This document shows positions 6,113 to 11,310 of a stretch of 11,310 nucleotides of DNA, piece after piece (position 1 is the stretch's first letter; each line of letters opens with the position of its first letter). The translations under genes were made by a program, and so were the position numbers. Below the pieces are notes generated by a model. It did not search any database. It saw nothing but the letters and a program-made list of their open reading frames with translations, and was not told the origin of the DNA. Source of the DNA: Rhizobacter sp. Its GTDB lineage: Bacteria > Pseudomonadota > Gammaproteobacteria > Burkholderiales > Burkholderiaceae_C. The stretch covers positions 1-11,310 of the forward strand of contig JACMKJ010000347.1 in NCBI GenBank assembly GCA_014380155.1, written 5' to 3'.

Positions 6113-7798
6113 ATGACCCCCGCTGAAATTCTTGCCCAGTACGGCCCGCGCGAAGCGATGGAGTACGACGTGGTCGTTGTCGGCGGCGGCCCGGGCGGCC
6201 TGGCTACGGCAATTCGCCTCAAGCAGCTGGCCACTGCTCAGGGCAAGGAAGTCTCGGTGGTGGTGCTTGAAAAAGGCTCAGAGCCAGGAGCACACATCCT
6301 GAGCGGCGCGGTGATGGACCCGAAGGCCCTGACCGAGCTGCTGCCCGACTGGAAGAAAGACGGCGCACCGCTCAACCAGCCCGTGAGCGGAGACAAGTTG
6401 CTGTGGCTGACGCAAAACGGCGCGTTCGACACGCCACAGTTCCTGATTCCCAACTGCTTCCACAACGAAGGCAACTACGTGGTCAGCCTGGGCAACGTGG
6501 TGCGCTGGCTCGGCCAGCAGGCCGAAGCCCTGGGCGTTGAAATCTTCCCCGGCTTCGCGGCGGCTGAAGTTCTCTACAACGAAAACGGTTCCGTGAAGGG
6601 CATCGCCACCGGCAACCTCGGCGTGGGCAAAGACAGCCAACCGAATGACAGCTTCCAGCTCGGCATGGAGCTGCACGCCAAGTACACGGTGTTCGCCGAA
6701 GGCTCGCGTGGCCACCTGGGCAAGCAGCTCATCGCCAAGTTCCACCTCGACGAAGGCCGCGACCCGCAGGCCTACGCCATCGGCGTGAAAGAGCTGTGGG
6801 AAATCGACCCCTCCAAACACCAACCCGGCCTGGTGGTCCACACCGCCGGCTGGCCGATGAAAGACGACACCTACGGTGGCGGCTTCATGTACCACCTCGA
6901 AGACAACAAGGTCACGCTCGGCCTGGTCACCGGCCTCAACTACAGCAACCCCTGGTTGAGCCCGTTCGAGGAGATGCAGCGCTGGAAGACGCACCCGCGC
7001 ATCAAGGCCTTTTTGGAAGGCGGCAAGCGCATCAGCTACGGCGCACGCGCCATCACCACCGGCGGCATCATGAGCCTGCCCAAGACGGTGTTCCCGGGCG
7101 GCGCGTTGGTTGGCTGCGATGCGGGTTACCTCAACGGCGCACGCATCAAGGGCAGCCACGCCGCCATCAAGAGCGGCATGTTGTGTGCCGACGCCGCCTT
7201 TGCCGCGGTACAGGCCGGCCGCCAGCACGACGAGCTGGCCGAGTACCCGGTGGCCTTCGACAACAGCTGGCTGCGCGCCGAGCTCGAGGGGTCGCGCAAC
7301 TTCAAGAGCTGGTTCAAGTTCGGCAACCTCTTCGGTGGGCTGATGGTCGGCATCGAACACTGGCTGTTGCCACGCCTGGGCTTCAAGGCACCGCCGTGGT
7401 CGTTCCACCGCGAGAAGGCCGACCATCTTTACCTGAAGCCCGCCGCCGAGTGCGAGCAGATCACCTACCCCAAGCCCGACGGCAAGCTGACCTTCGACCG
7501 CCTGGGCAGCGTCTTCGTGAGTAACACCAACCATGAAGAGCACCAGCCCGCCCACCTCACGCTGAAAGACAACAGCGTGCCGGTGAACATCAACCTCGCC
7601 AAGTACGCGGGCCCCGAGGCGCGCTACTGCCCGGCTGGGGTCTACGAGTACGTGAAGAACCCGGACAACACCGACCGCCTGCAGATCAACGCGCAGAACT
7701 GCGTGCACTGCAAAACCTGCGACATCAAGGACCCGACGCAGAACATCGTGTGGGTCACGCCGGAGGGCGGTGGCGGGCCGAATTACAGCGGCATGTGA
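6113..7798 (+). CDS. etfD: Electron-transfer flavoprotein:ubiquinone oxidoreductase (ETF-QO)
   Basis: 561-residue inner-membrane-associated flavoprotein that oxidises reduced ETF and passes electrons to ubiquinone, linking acyl-CoA and related dehydrogenases to the respiratory chain. The FAD dinucleotide motif VVVVGGGPGGLA is at 20-31, with VLEKGSEPGAHILSGAV following. The C-terminal domain holds the single 4Fe-4S cluster: Cys506 (RYCPAG) and C-x2-C-x2-C at 530, 533 and 536 (CVHCKTCDIKDP), all four ligands present. Length is normal. ATG 6113 has AAGGAG 5 nt upstream (6102-6107) and is preferred over a TTG at 6092. It is divergent from the SDR gene, with a palindromic operator in the promoter region. 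The glycine riboswitch begins about 25 nt after its stop, so the gcv operon may receive read-through or use a promoter near this gene's 3' end. Confidence 0.96.
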   Translation: MTPAEILAQYGPREAMEYDVVVVGGGPGGLATAIRLKQLATAQGKEVSVVVLEKGSEPGAHILSGAVMDPKALTELLPDWKKDGAPLNQPVSGDKLLWLTQNGAFDTPQFLIPNCFHNEGNYVVSLGNVVRWLGQQAEALGVEIFPGFAAAEVLYNENGSVKGIATGNLGVGKDSQPNDSFQLGMELHAKYTVFAEGSRGHLGKQLIAKFHLDEGRDPQAYAIGVKELWEIDPSKHQPGLVVHTAGWPMKDDTYGGGFMYHLEDNKVTLGLVTGLNYSNPWLSPFEEMQRWKTHPRIKAFLEGGKRISYGARAITTGGIMSLPKTVFPGGALVGCDAGYLNGARIKGSHAAIKSGMLCADAAFAAVQAGRQHDELAEYPVAFDNSWLRAELEGSRNFKSWFKFGNLFGGLMVGIEHWLLPRLGFKAPPWSFHREKADHLYLKPAAECEQITYPKPDGKLTFDRLGSVFVSNTNHEEHQPAHLTLKDNSVPVNINLAKYAGPEARYCPAGVYEYVKNPDNTDRLQINAQNCVHCKTCDIKDPTQNIVWVTPEGGGGPNYSGM

Positions 7799-7811
7799 TT
7801 CGCAACGGAGA

Positions 7812-7817
7812 TACACT
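7812..7817 (+). promoter_or_regulatory. Candidate -10 element for the gcv riboswitch transcript
   Basis: TACACT matches four of six -10 positions and ends 6 nt before 7824, the first base of P1 of aptamer 1, where a transcript would be expected to begin. No convincing -35 is seen at 16-18 nt spacing, where the bases fall on the ETF-QO stop-codon region. Support is the position relative to the RNA start; read-through from ETF-QO is the alternative. Confidence 0.25.
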
Positions 7818-7823
7818 CCCCGG

Positions 7824-7910
7824 GCCAGGAGAGAGCTTCTAAATGAAGCCGCCGAAGGCGCAGGGCCGAGCAGAAATGTGAGGCCTGAACGCTCAGGCAA
7901 AAGGACTGGC
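7824..7910 (+). promoter_or_regulatory. Glycine riboswitch, aptamer 1
   Basis: First glycine aptamer of a tandem riboswitch ahead of gcvT. Terminal stem P1 is GCCAG (7824-7828) with CTGGC (7906-7910). Conserved landmarks are in order: GGAGAG (7828-7833), GCCGAAGG (7851-7858), and CTCAGGCAAAAGGAC (7892-7906). P3b can form between GGGCC (7863-7867) and GGCCT (7882-7886). Some core bases differ from aptamer 2: GCAG instead of GCAA after CCGAAGG-x, and ACGCTCAGG instead of TCTCTCAGG on the 3' strand, leaving a mismatch in the GGAGAG pairing. This may reduce affinity or simply be lineage variation. Recognition is by motif and position. Confidence 0.9.
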
Positions 7911-7912
7911 AC

Positions 7913-7932
7913 ACGCCTTGGAAACAAGGCGT
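7913..7932 (+). other. GAAA-tetraloop hairpin in the linker between the two glycine aptamers
   Basis: ACGCCTTG (7913-7920) and CAAGGCGT (7925-7932) form a perfect 8-bp stem closed by GAAA, a GNRA tetraloop. It fills almost the entire linker between P1 of aptamer 1 (ends 7910) and P1 of aptamer 2 (starts 7934). GNRA loops commonly dock into RNA receptors, so it may help orient the aptamers; whether it replaces or coexists with the leader-linker kink-turn known in this class is unknown. Confidence 0.75.
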
Positions 7933-7933
7933 T

Positions 7934-8035
7934 CCTCGCTGGAGAGAGGCCCACCCCGAGTGGGTCCACCGAAGGGGCAAGCATGGCGCCATTGATCGGC
8001 CCACGCCAATCTCTCAGGTAGAGCGGACAGTGAGG
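7934..8035 (+). promoter_or_regulatory. Glycine riboswitch, aptamer 2
   Basis: Second glycine aptamer. P1 pairs CCTCGCTG (7934-7941) with CAGTGAGG (8028-8035), eight pairs including one G-U. Core landmarks are GGAGAG (7941-7946), ACCGAAGGGGCAA (7968-7980), TCTCTCAGG (8010-8018) and GGACAG (8025-8030). The first and fourth of these form the conserved helix next to the binding pocket. The 3' strand of P1 (8032-8035) is also part of the downstream regulatory stem, so glycine occupancy and that stem should be mutually exclusive. The tandem arrangement upstream of gcvT is the classic genomic setting of this RNA. Confidence 0.93.
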
Positions 8036-8097
8036 GCATTGCAGGCATTTTTCATCTCGGTGATGGATGCTTGCGACACAACAATGCCCTCGGAGAG
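8032..8097 (+). promoter_or_regulatory. Riboswitch expression platform and gcvT ribosome binding site
   Basis: GAGGGCATTG (8032-8041) is a perfect 10-nt reverse complement of CAATGCCCTC (8082-8091). Inside this stem, GCAGGCAT and ATGCTTGC (8041-8048, 8067-8074) form a second helix with one G-U pair, sharing only its outermost G with the outer stem, and CATC/GATG (8053-8056, 8062-8065) a third. The outer stem uses the bases that complete P1 of aptamer 2 and ends at 8091, immediately before the GGAGAG Shine-Dalgarno (8092-8097) of gcvT. No T-tract follows, which argues against a terminator. The layout predicts translational ON control: glycine stabilises P1, the long stem cannot form, and the ribosome site is open. 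Confidence 0.7.
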
Positions 8098-8102
8098 CCG
8101 CC

Positions 8103-9236
8103 ATGTCTGACACCACCGCCCTGCTGAAGACCCCGCTGTACGCGCTCCACCTCGAACTCGGCGCCAAGATGGTGCCGTTTGCCGGCTATGAGATGCCGGT
8201 CAACTACCCCGGCGGCATCATCGCGGAGCACAAGCACTGCCGCGATTCGGCGGCGCTGTTCGACGTGTCGCACATGGGCCAGCTGCGGCTGGTCGGCGAC
8301 GACGCCGCCCGCGCGCTCGAGACCCTGGTGCCCGTCGACGTGGTCGACCTGCCCGTGGGCAAGCAGCGTTACGCGCTGTTCACCAACGCGAGCGGCGGCA
8401 TCCTTGACGACCTGATGATCACGCGCCGCCAAAACGGGAATGAGAGCGACCTCTTCGTGATCGTCAACGCCGCCTGCAAAGCGGCTGACACGCTCCACCT
8501 CATCACCCACATCGGCCACCGTTGCACGGTGCAGCCGCTGCCCGACCGTGCGCTACTCGCACTGCAAGGCCCGAAGGCAGTGAACGCCCTGCGCCGCCTC
8601 AACCCCGAGGTGGCCCAGCTCACCTTCATGACCGGCATGCACGCCCATATTTCCGGAGCCGACTGCTTCATCACTCGCTCGGGCTACACCGGCGAAGACG
8701 GCTTCGAGATCTCGGTGCCCGCGCTCCATGCCGAGGCGCTGGCGCGCGCCCTGCTTGCGCTGCCCGAAGTGAAACCCGCCGGCCTGGGCGCACGCGACAC
8801 GCTGCGACTCGAAGCCGGCCTGTGTCTCTACGGTCATGACATCAACGACACCACCACGCCGGTTGAAGCCGGCCTCACCTGGGCCATCCAGAAAGTGCGC
8901 CGCCCCGGTGGTGCACGTGCGGGCGGCTACCCAGGCGCGAGCGTCATCGAGGCGCAGCTCACCCACGGCGCCAGCAACAAGCGTGTGGGCCTGCTCGGTC
9001 TGGAGCGTGTGCCGGTGCGTGAAGGCGCGAGCATCGTCGACGCCAAGGGCCACAAGCTCGGCCATGTGACCAGCGGCACTCTCTCGCCCAGCGTCAACCA
9101 GCCCATCGCCATGGCCTACCTCGCCAGCAACCACGCGCTGCCGCACCACGAGGTGTACGCCGAGGTGCGTGGCAAACGCCAGCCGATGCGTGTCACCGCC
9201 ATGCCTTTTGCGCCGCATCGGTATCACCGTGGGTGA
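8103..9236 (+). CDS. gcvT: Glycine cleavage system T protein (aminomethyltransferase)
   Basis: 377 residues. It transfers the methylene group from the aminomethyl-lipoyl H protein to tetrahydrofolate, releasing ammonia and giving 5,10-methylene-THF. The N-terminal GCV_T domain has KMVPFAGYEMPVNYPGG (22-38), DVSHMGQ (54-60), and GGILDDLM with the conserved Asp pair 102-103, one of which is the family's catalytic Asp. RSGYTGEDGFEIS and GLGARDTLRLEAGLCLYGHD mark the folate-binding core. The C-terminal GCV_T_C domain includes GHVTSGTLSPS and PIAMAYL. Length is normal. ATG 8103 is chosen over in-frame 8067 because the SD GGAGAG (8092-8097) sits properly and 8067 lies inside the riboswitch platform. 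It is first in a gcvTHP operon. Confidence 0.97.
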   Translation: MSDTTALLKTPLYALHLELGAKMVPFAGYEMPVNYPGGIIAEHKHCRDSAALFDVSHMGQLRLVGDDAARALETLVPVDVVDLPVGKQRYALFTNASGGILDDLMITRRQNGNESDLFVIVNAACKAADTLHLITHIGHRCTVQPLPDRALLALQGPKAVNALRRLNPEVAQLTFMTGMHAHISGADCFITRSGYTGEDGFEISVPALHAEALARALLALPEVKPAGLGARDTLRLEAGLCLYGHDINDTTTPVEAGLTWAIQKVRRPGGARAGGYPGASVIEAQLTHGASNKRVGLLGLERVPVREGASIVDAKGHKLGHVTSGTLSPSVNQPIAMAYLASNHALPHHEVYAEVRGKRQPMRVTAMPFAPHRYHRG

Positions 9237-9292
9237 TGCACATCCACGCGGCTGAAACCCCTTCATCTCTTTCAAGAAACCAGGAGCCTCCC

Positions 9293-9667
9293 ATGACGAC
9301 CATGTACACCCCCGATCACGAGTGGATCAACATCGAAGACCACGAAGCCGCCACCGTGGGCATCACCGTGCATGCCCAAGACGCGTTGGGCGACGTGGTG
9401 TTCGTCGACCTGCCCGAGGTGGGCCGCAGCTTCAAGAAGGGCGAGGTCTCGGGTGTGGTCGAGTCGGTGAAGGCGGCAGCCGACCTGTACATGCCGGTCA
9501 GCGGCGAAGTCGTCGAAGTGAACGAAGCCCTGCGCGCCAACCCCGCACTCGCCAACACCGACCCGCTGGGCACCGGCTGGTTCTTCAAGGTGCGTGTGGC
9601 CGACATGGCCGAGTTCGAGCAACTGCTCGACGCCCCCGCCTACGACCAACTCGTCAAGAACTCCTGA
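9293..9667 (+). CDS. gcvH: Glycine cleavage system H protein (lipoyl carrier)
   Basis: 124-residue lipoyl-domain protein that shuttles the aminomethyl group from GcvP to GcvT and is reoxidised by lipoamide dehydrogenase. The lipoylated residue is Lys60 in VVESVKAAADLY. Other family landmarks are YTPDHEW (5-11), VGIT-x-HAQDALGDVVFVDLPEVG (22-44), and NTDPLGTGWFFKV. ATG 9293 has AGGAG at 9282-9286, 6 nt upstream, and the protein N-terminus matches homologues; the longer frame from 9233 is not used. It lies 56 nt after gcvT and 10 nt before gcvP, consistent with one transcript. The short gcvT-gcvH gap shows no other signal. Confidence 0.97.
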   Translation: MTTMYTPDHEWINIEDHEAATVGITVHAQDALGDVVFVDLPEVGRSFKKGEVSGVVESVKAAADLYMPVSGEVVEVNEALRANPALANTDPLGTGWFFKVRVADMAEFEQLLDAPAYDQLVKNS

Positions 9668-9677
9668 GCACACTGTC

Positions 9678-11310
9678 ATGCTGATGCCCACCCACAAGCC
9701 CCTCGGGGAGCTTGAGAACACGTCTGAATTCGTGGCCCGCCACATCGGCATCTGGGCCGACGACGAGCAGCACATGCTGTCGGTCATCGGCGCCGCCTCG
9801 CGCCGATCGCTGATCGACGCCATCGTGCCTCGCGCCATCGCGCGACCCACAGCGATGCAGCTTCCCGCCCCGCTGACGGAAGCGCAGGCCTTGGCCGAGC
9901 TCAAAGCCATCGCCGGCAAGAACCAACTGCTCAAGAGCTTCATCGGCCAGGGTTACCACGGCACCCACACGCCGGGCGTCATCTTGCGCAACATCCTCGA
10001 GAACCCCGCCTGGTATACCGCGTACACGCCCTACCAGGCCGAGATCTCGCAAGGCCGCATGGAAGCGCTGGTCAACTTCCAGACCATGGTGTGCGACCTA
10101 ACGGGTCTCGCCATCGCCGGCTCGTCGATGCTCGACGAAGCCACCGCCGCCGCCGAAGCCATGACGCTCGCCATGCGCGTGGGCAAGAGCAAATCGACCA
10201 CCTTCTTCGTGGCCGACGACGTGCTGCCCCAAACGCTGGAAGTAGTGCAAACACGCGCCCGGCCATTGGGCATCAGCGTGGTCACCGGCCCGGCCGATGA
10301 CGCCGCCAAGGCAGGGGCCTTTGCCGCGCTGTTCCAGTACCCCGGTCTCAACGGAATCGTGCGCGACCTCCAACCCGTGATCGATGGTGTGCACGCGGCA
10401 GGCGGCCTGGCCATCGTCGCCGCCGACCTGCTGGCACTCACGCTGATCACCCCGCCCGGCGAGATGGGCGCCGACATCGCGGTCGGCAACACCCAGCGTT
10501 TCGGCATGCCAATGGGCAACGGCGGCCCGCACGCCGCCTACATGGCCACCAAAGACGAATTCAAGCGCTCCATGCCAGGCCGACTGGTGGGCGTGAGCGT
10601 TGATTCGCACGGCAACCCGGCGTACCGCCTGGCGCTGCAAACGCGCGAGCAGCACATCCGCCGCGAGAAAGCCACCTCGAACATCTGCACGGCGCAGGTG
10701 CTGCCTGCGGTCATCGCGAGCATGTACGCCGTCTACCACGGCCCCGAGGGACTCAAGCGCATCGCGCAGCGTGTGGCGAGCTACACCGCCATCCTGGCGG
10801 CAGGCCTTGAAGAACTTGGCGCACCGCTGGCGCAGAGCGCGAGCTTCGACACCCTTGAGGTGAGCACCGGCGACAAGACCGAGCAGGTGCTGAAGGCCGC
10901 CCGTGCCGCCGGCTTCAACCTGCGCCGTGCCTCCGCCGGCTCGGTGGGCATCACGCTCGACGAGACGACCACGCGCGACAACATCCGCGCACTCTGGACG
11001 CTCTTCGGCCGCGCCGGCTCGTCATTCGAGAAATTCGAGAAAGGCATTGCGCCGCGCATCCCCACGGCCCAGCTGCGCAGCAGCCCTTTCCTCACGCACC
11101 CGGTGTTCAATACCCACCACTCCGAGACCGAGATGCTGCGCTACATCCGCAGCCTGTCAGACAAAGACCTGGCGCTCGACCGCAGCATGATCCCGCTCGG
11201 CTCGTGCACCATGAAGCTGAACGCGACCACCGAGATGCTGCCGATCACCTGGCGCTCGTTCGGCGGGCTCCACCCGTTCGCGCCCACGTCGCAGGCAAAG
11301 GGCTACCTCC
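9678..11310 (+). CDS. gcvP: Glycine dehydrogenase (decarboxylating), P protein, 5' part cut by window end
   Basis: The first 544 codons of a pyridoxal-phosphate decarboxylase that is normally about 950 residues. It decarboxylates glycine and loads the aminomethyl group onto lipoyl-GcvH. The frame is open with no stop to the end of the window. Landmarks: FVARHIG, YHGTHTPGVILRNILENPAWYTAYTPYQAEISQGR split across residues 90-125, QTMVCDLTGL, ASMLDE-like SSMLDEATAAAEAM, QRFGMPMGNGGPHAAYMA, KRSMPGRLVGVSVD, EKATSNICTAQVL, and IPLGSCTMKLN-x-TTEM starting the second half. The PLP-binding lysine lies further downstream, outside the window. Start: ATG 9678 or the in-frame ATG 9684; neither has a strong Shine-Dalgarno. 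The 10-nt gap after gcvH suggests coupled translation. Confidence 0.96.
   Translation, partial: MLMPTHKPLGELENTSEFVARHIGIWADDEQHMLSVIGAASRRSLIDAIVPRAIARPTAMQLPAPLTEAQALAELKAIAGKNQLLKSFIGQGYHGTHTPGVILRNILENPAWYTAYTPYQAEISQGRMEALVNFQTMVCDLTGLAIAGSSMLDEATAAAEAMTLAMRVGKSKSTTFFVADDVLPQTLEVVQTRARPLGISVVTGPADDAAKAGAFAALFQYPGLNGIVRDLQPVIDGVHAAGGLAIVAADLLALTLITPPGEMGADIAVGNTQRFGMPMGNGGPHAAYMATKDEFKRSMPGRLVGVSVDSHGNPAYRLALQTREQHIRREKATSNICTAQVLPAVIASMYAVYHGPEGLKRIAQRVASYTAILAAGLEELGAPLAQSASFDTLEVSTGDKTEQVLKAARAAGFNLRRASAGSVGITLDETTTRDNIRALWTLFGRAGSSFEKFEKGIAPRIPTAQLRSSPFLTHPVFNTHHSETEMLRYIRSLSDKDLALDRSMIPLGSCTMKLNATTEMLPITWRSFGGLHPFAPTSQAKGYL

Noticed and set aside
8032..8091. Long stem before gcvT as a transcription terminator
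   Set aside because: The stem is followed by GGAGAG and the start codon without a U-run; translational control fits better.
6278..8167. 629-residue open frame on the minus strand opposite ETF-QO and the riboswitch
   Set aside because: It is antisense to a clear full-length ETF-QO gene and crosses the riboswitch. Its composition (Val/Ala/His/Gly-rich) is typical of high-GC antisense frames and no family is recognisable.
8553..9275. 240-residue minus-strand frame opposite gcvT
   Set aside because: It is antisense to a well-defined gcvT with no recognisable motif; rejected as a shadow.
9237..9292. gcvT-gcvH gap as a possible internal promoter or small RNA
   Set aside because: 56 nt with only the gcvH ribosome site visible; no -10/-35 pair or stable hairpin.

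Overview
The window reads as a chromosomal segment of a high-GC betaproteobacterium of the order Burkholderiales (Comamonadaceae / Rubrivivax-Leptothrix-like). This placement is inferred from codon bias, the protein sequences, the gcvT-gcvH-gcvP order behind a tandem glycine riboswitch, and a hairpin-rich intergenic element of a type I associate with that group. No tRNA, rRNA, insertion sequence, CRISPR array or phage gene was seen. Coding density is high and nearly every base is assigned.

Layout. (1) 1-926, minus strand: a two-gene 3-oxoacid CoA-transferase operon. scoA is intact. scoB runs off the left edge and appears frameshifted by a loss of about 22 nt near position 48. (2) 927-1028: a divergent control region with three TACGTA palindromes about one helical turn apart. 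(3) 1029-1592, plus strand: a small PAS-LuxR-type transcription factor without a receiver domain. (4) 1582-5070, minus strand: yceH (DUF480), a hotdog acyl-CoA thioesterase, and a membrane histidine kinase with two periplasmic solute-binding domains. The genes are closely packed, and the kinase 3' end overlaps the regulator 3' end by 11 bp. (5) 5071-5157: a cluster of hairpins directly upstream of yceH. (6) 5158-5940, minus strand: a short-chain dehydrogenase, divergent from (7) 6113-7798, plus strand: electron-transfer flavoprotein:ubiquinone oxidoreductase. A perfect 20-bp palindrome at 6041-6060 sits between them. (8) 7824-8097: a tandem glycine riboswitch with a legible expression platform. 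(9) 8103 to the right edge, plus strand: gcvT, gcvH and the first 544 codons of gcvP.

How the parts work together. The right half is a glycine-catabolism operon switched on by glycine through a two-aptamer RNA. Glycine binding should stabilise P1 of aptamer 2 and prevent a 10-bp stem that ends directly against the gcvT Shine-Dalgarno. The centre handles acyl-CoA oxidation: the ETF-QO passes electrons from acyl-CoA dehydrogenases to quinone, and the SDR plausibly acts on a related 3-hydroxyacyl or alcohol intermediate. Both could share a TetR-type operator. The left half couples ketone-body/acetoacetate activation to a PAS-LuxR regulator. The kinase has no partner response regulator in the window and an unusual H-box.

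Most of the window is ordinary metabolism. The points most worth a second look are regulatory: the triple TACGTA operator, the 20-bp palindrome, the riboswitch expression platform with its GAAA-capped linker hairpin, the HELRGT H-box, and the broken scoB. I did not find convincing evidence of a wholly new multi-gene system.
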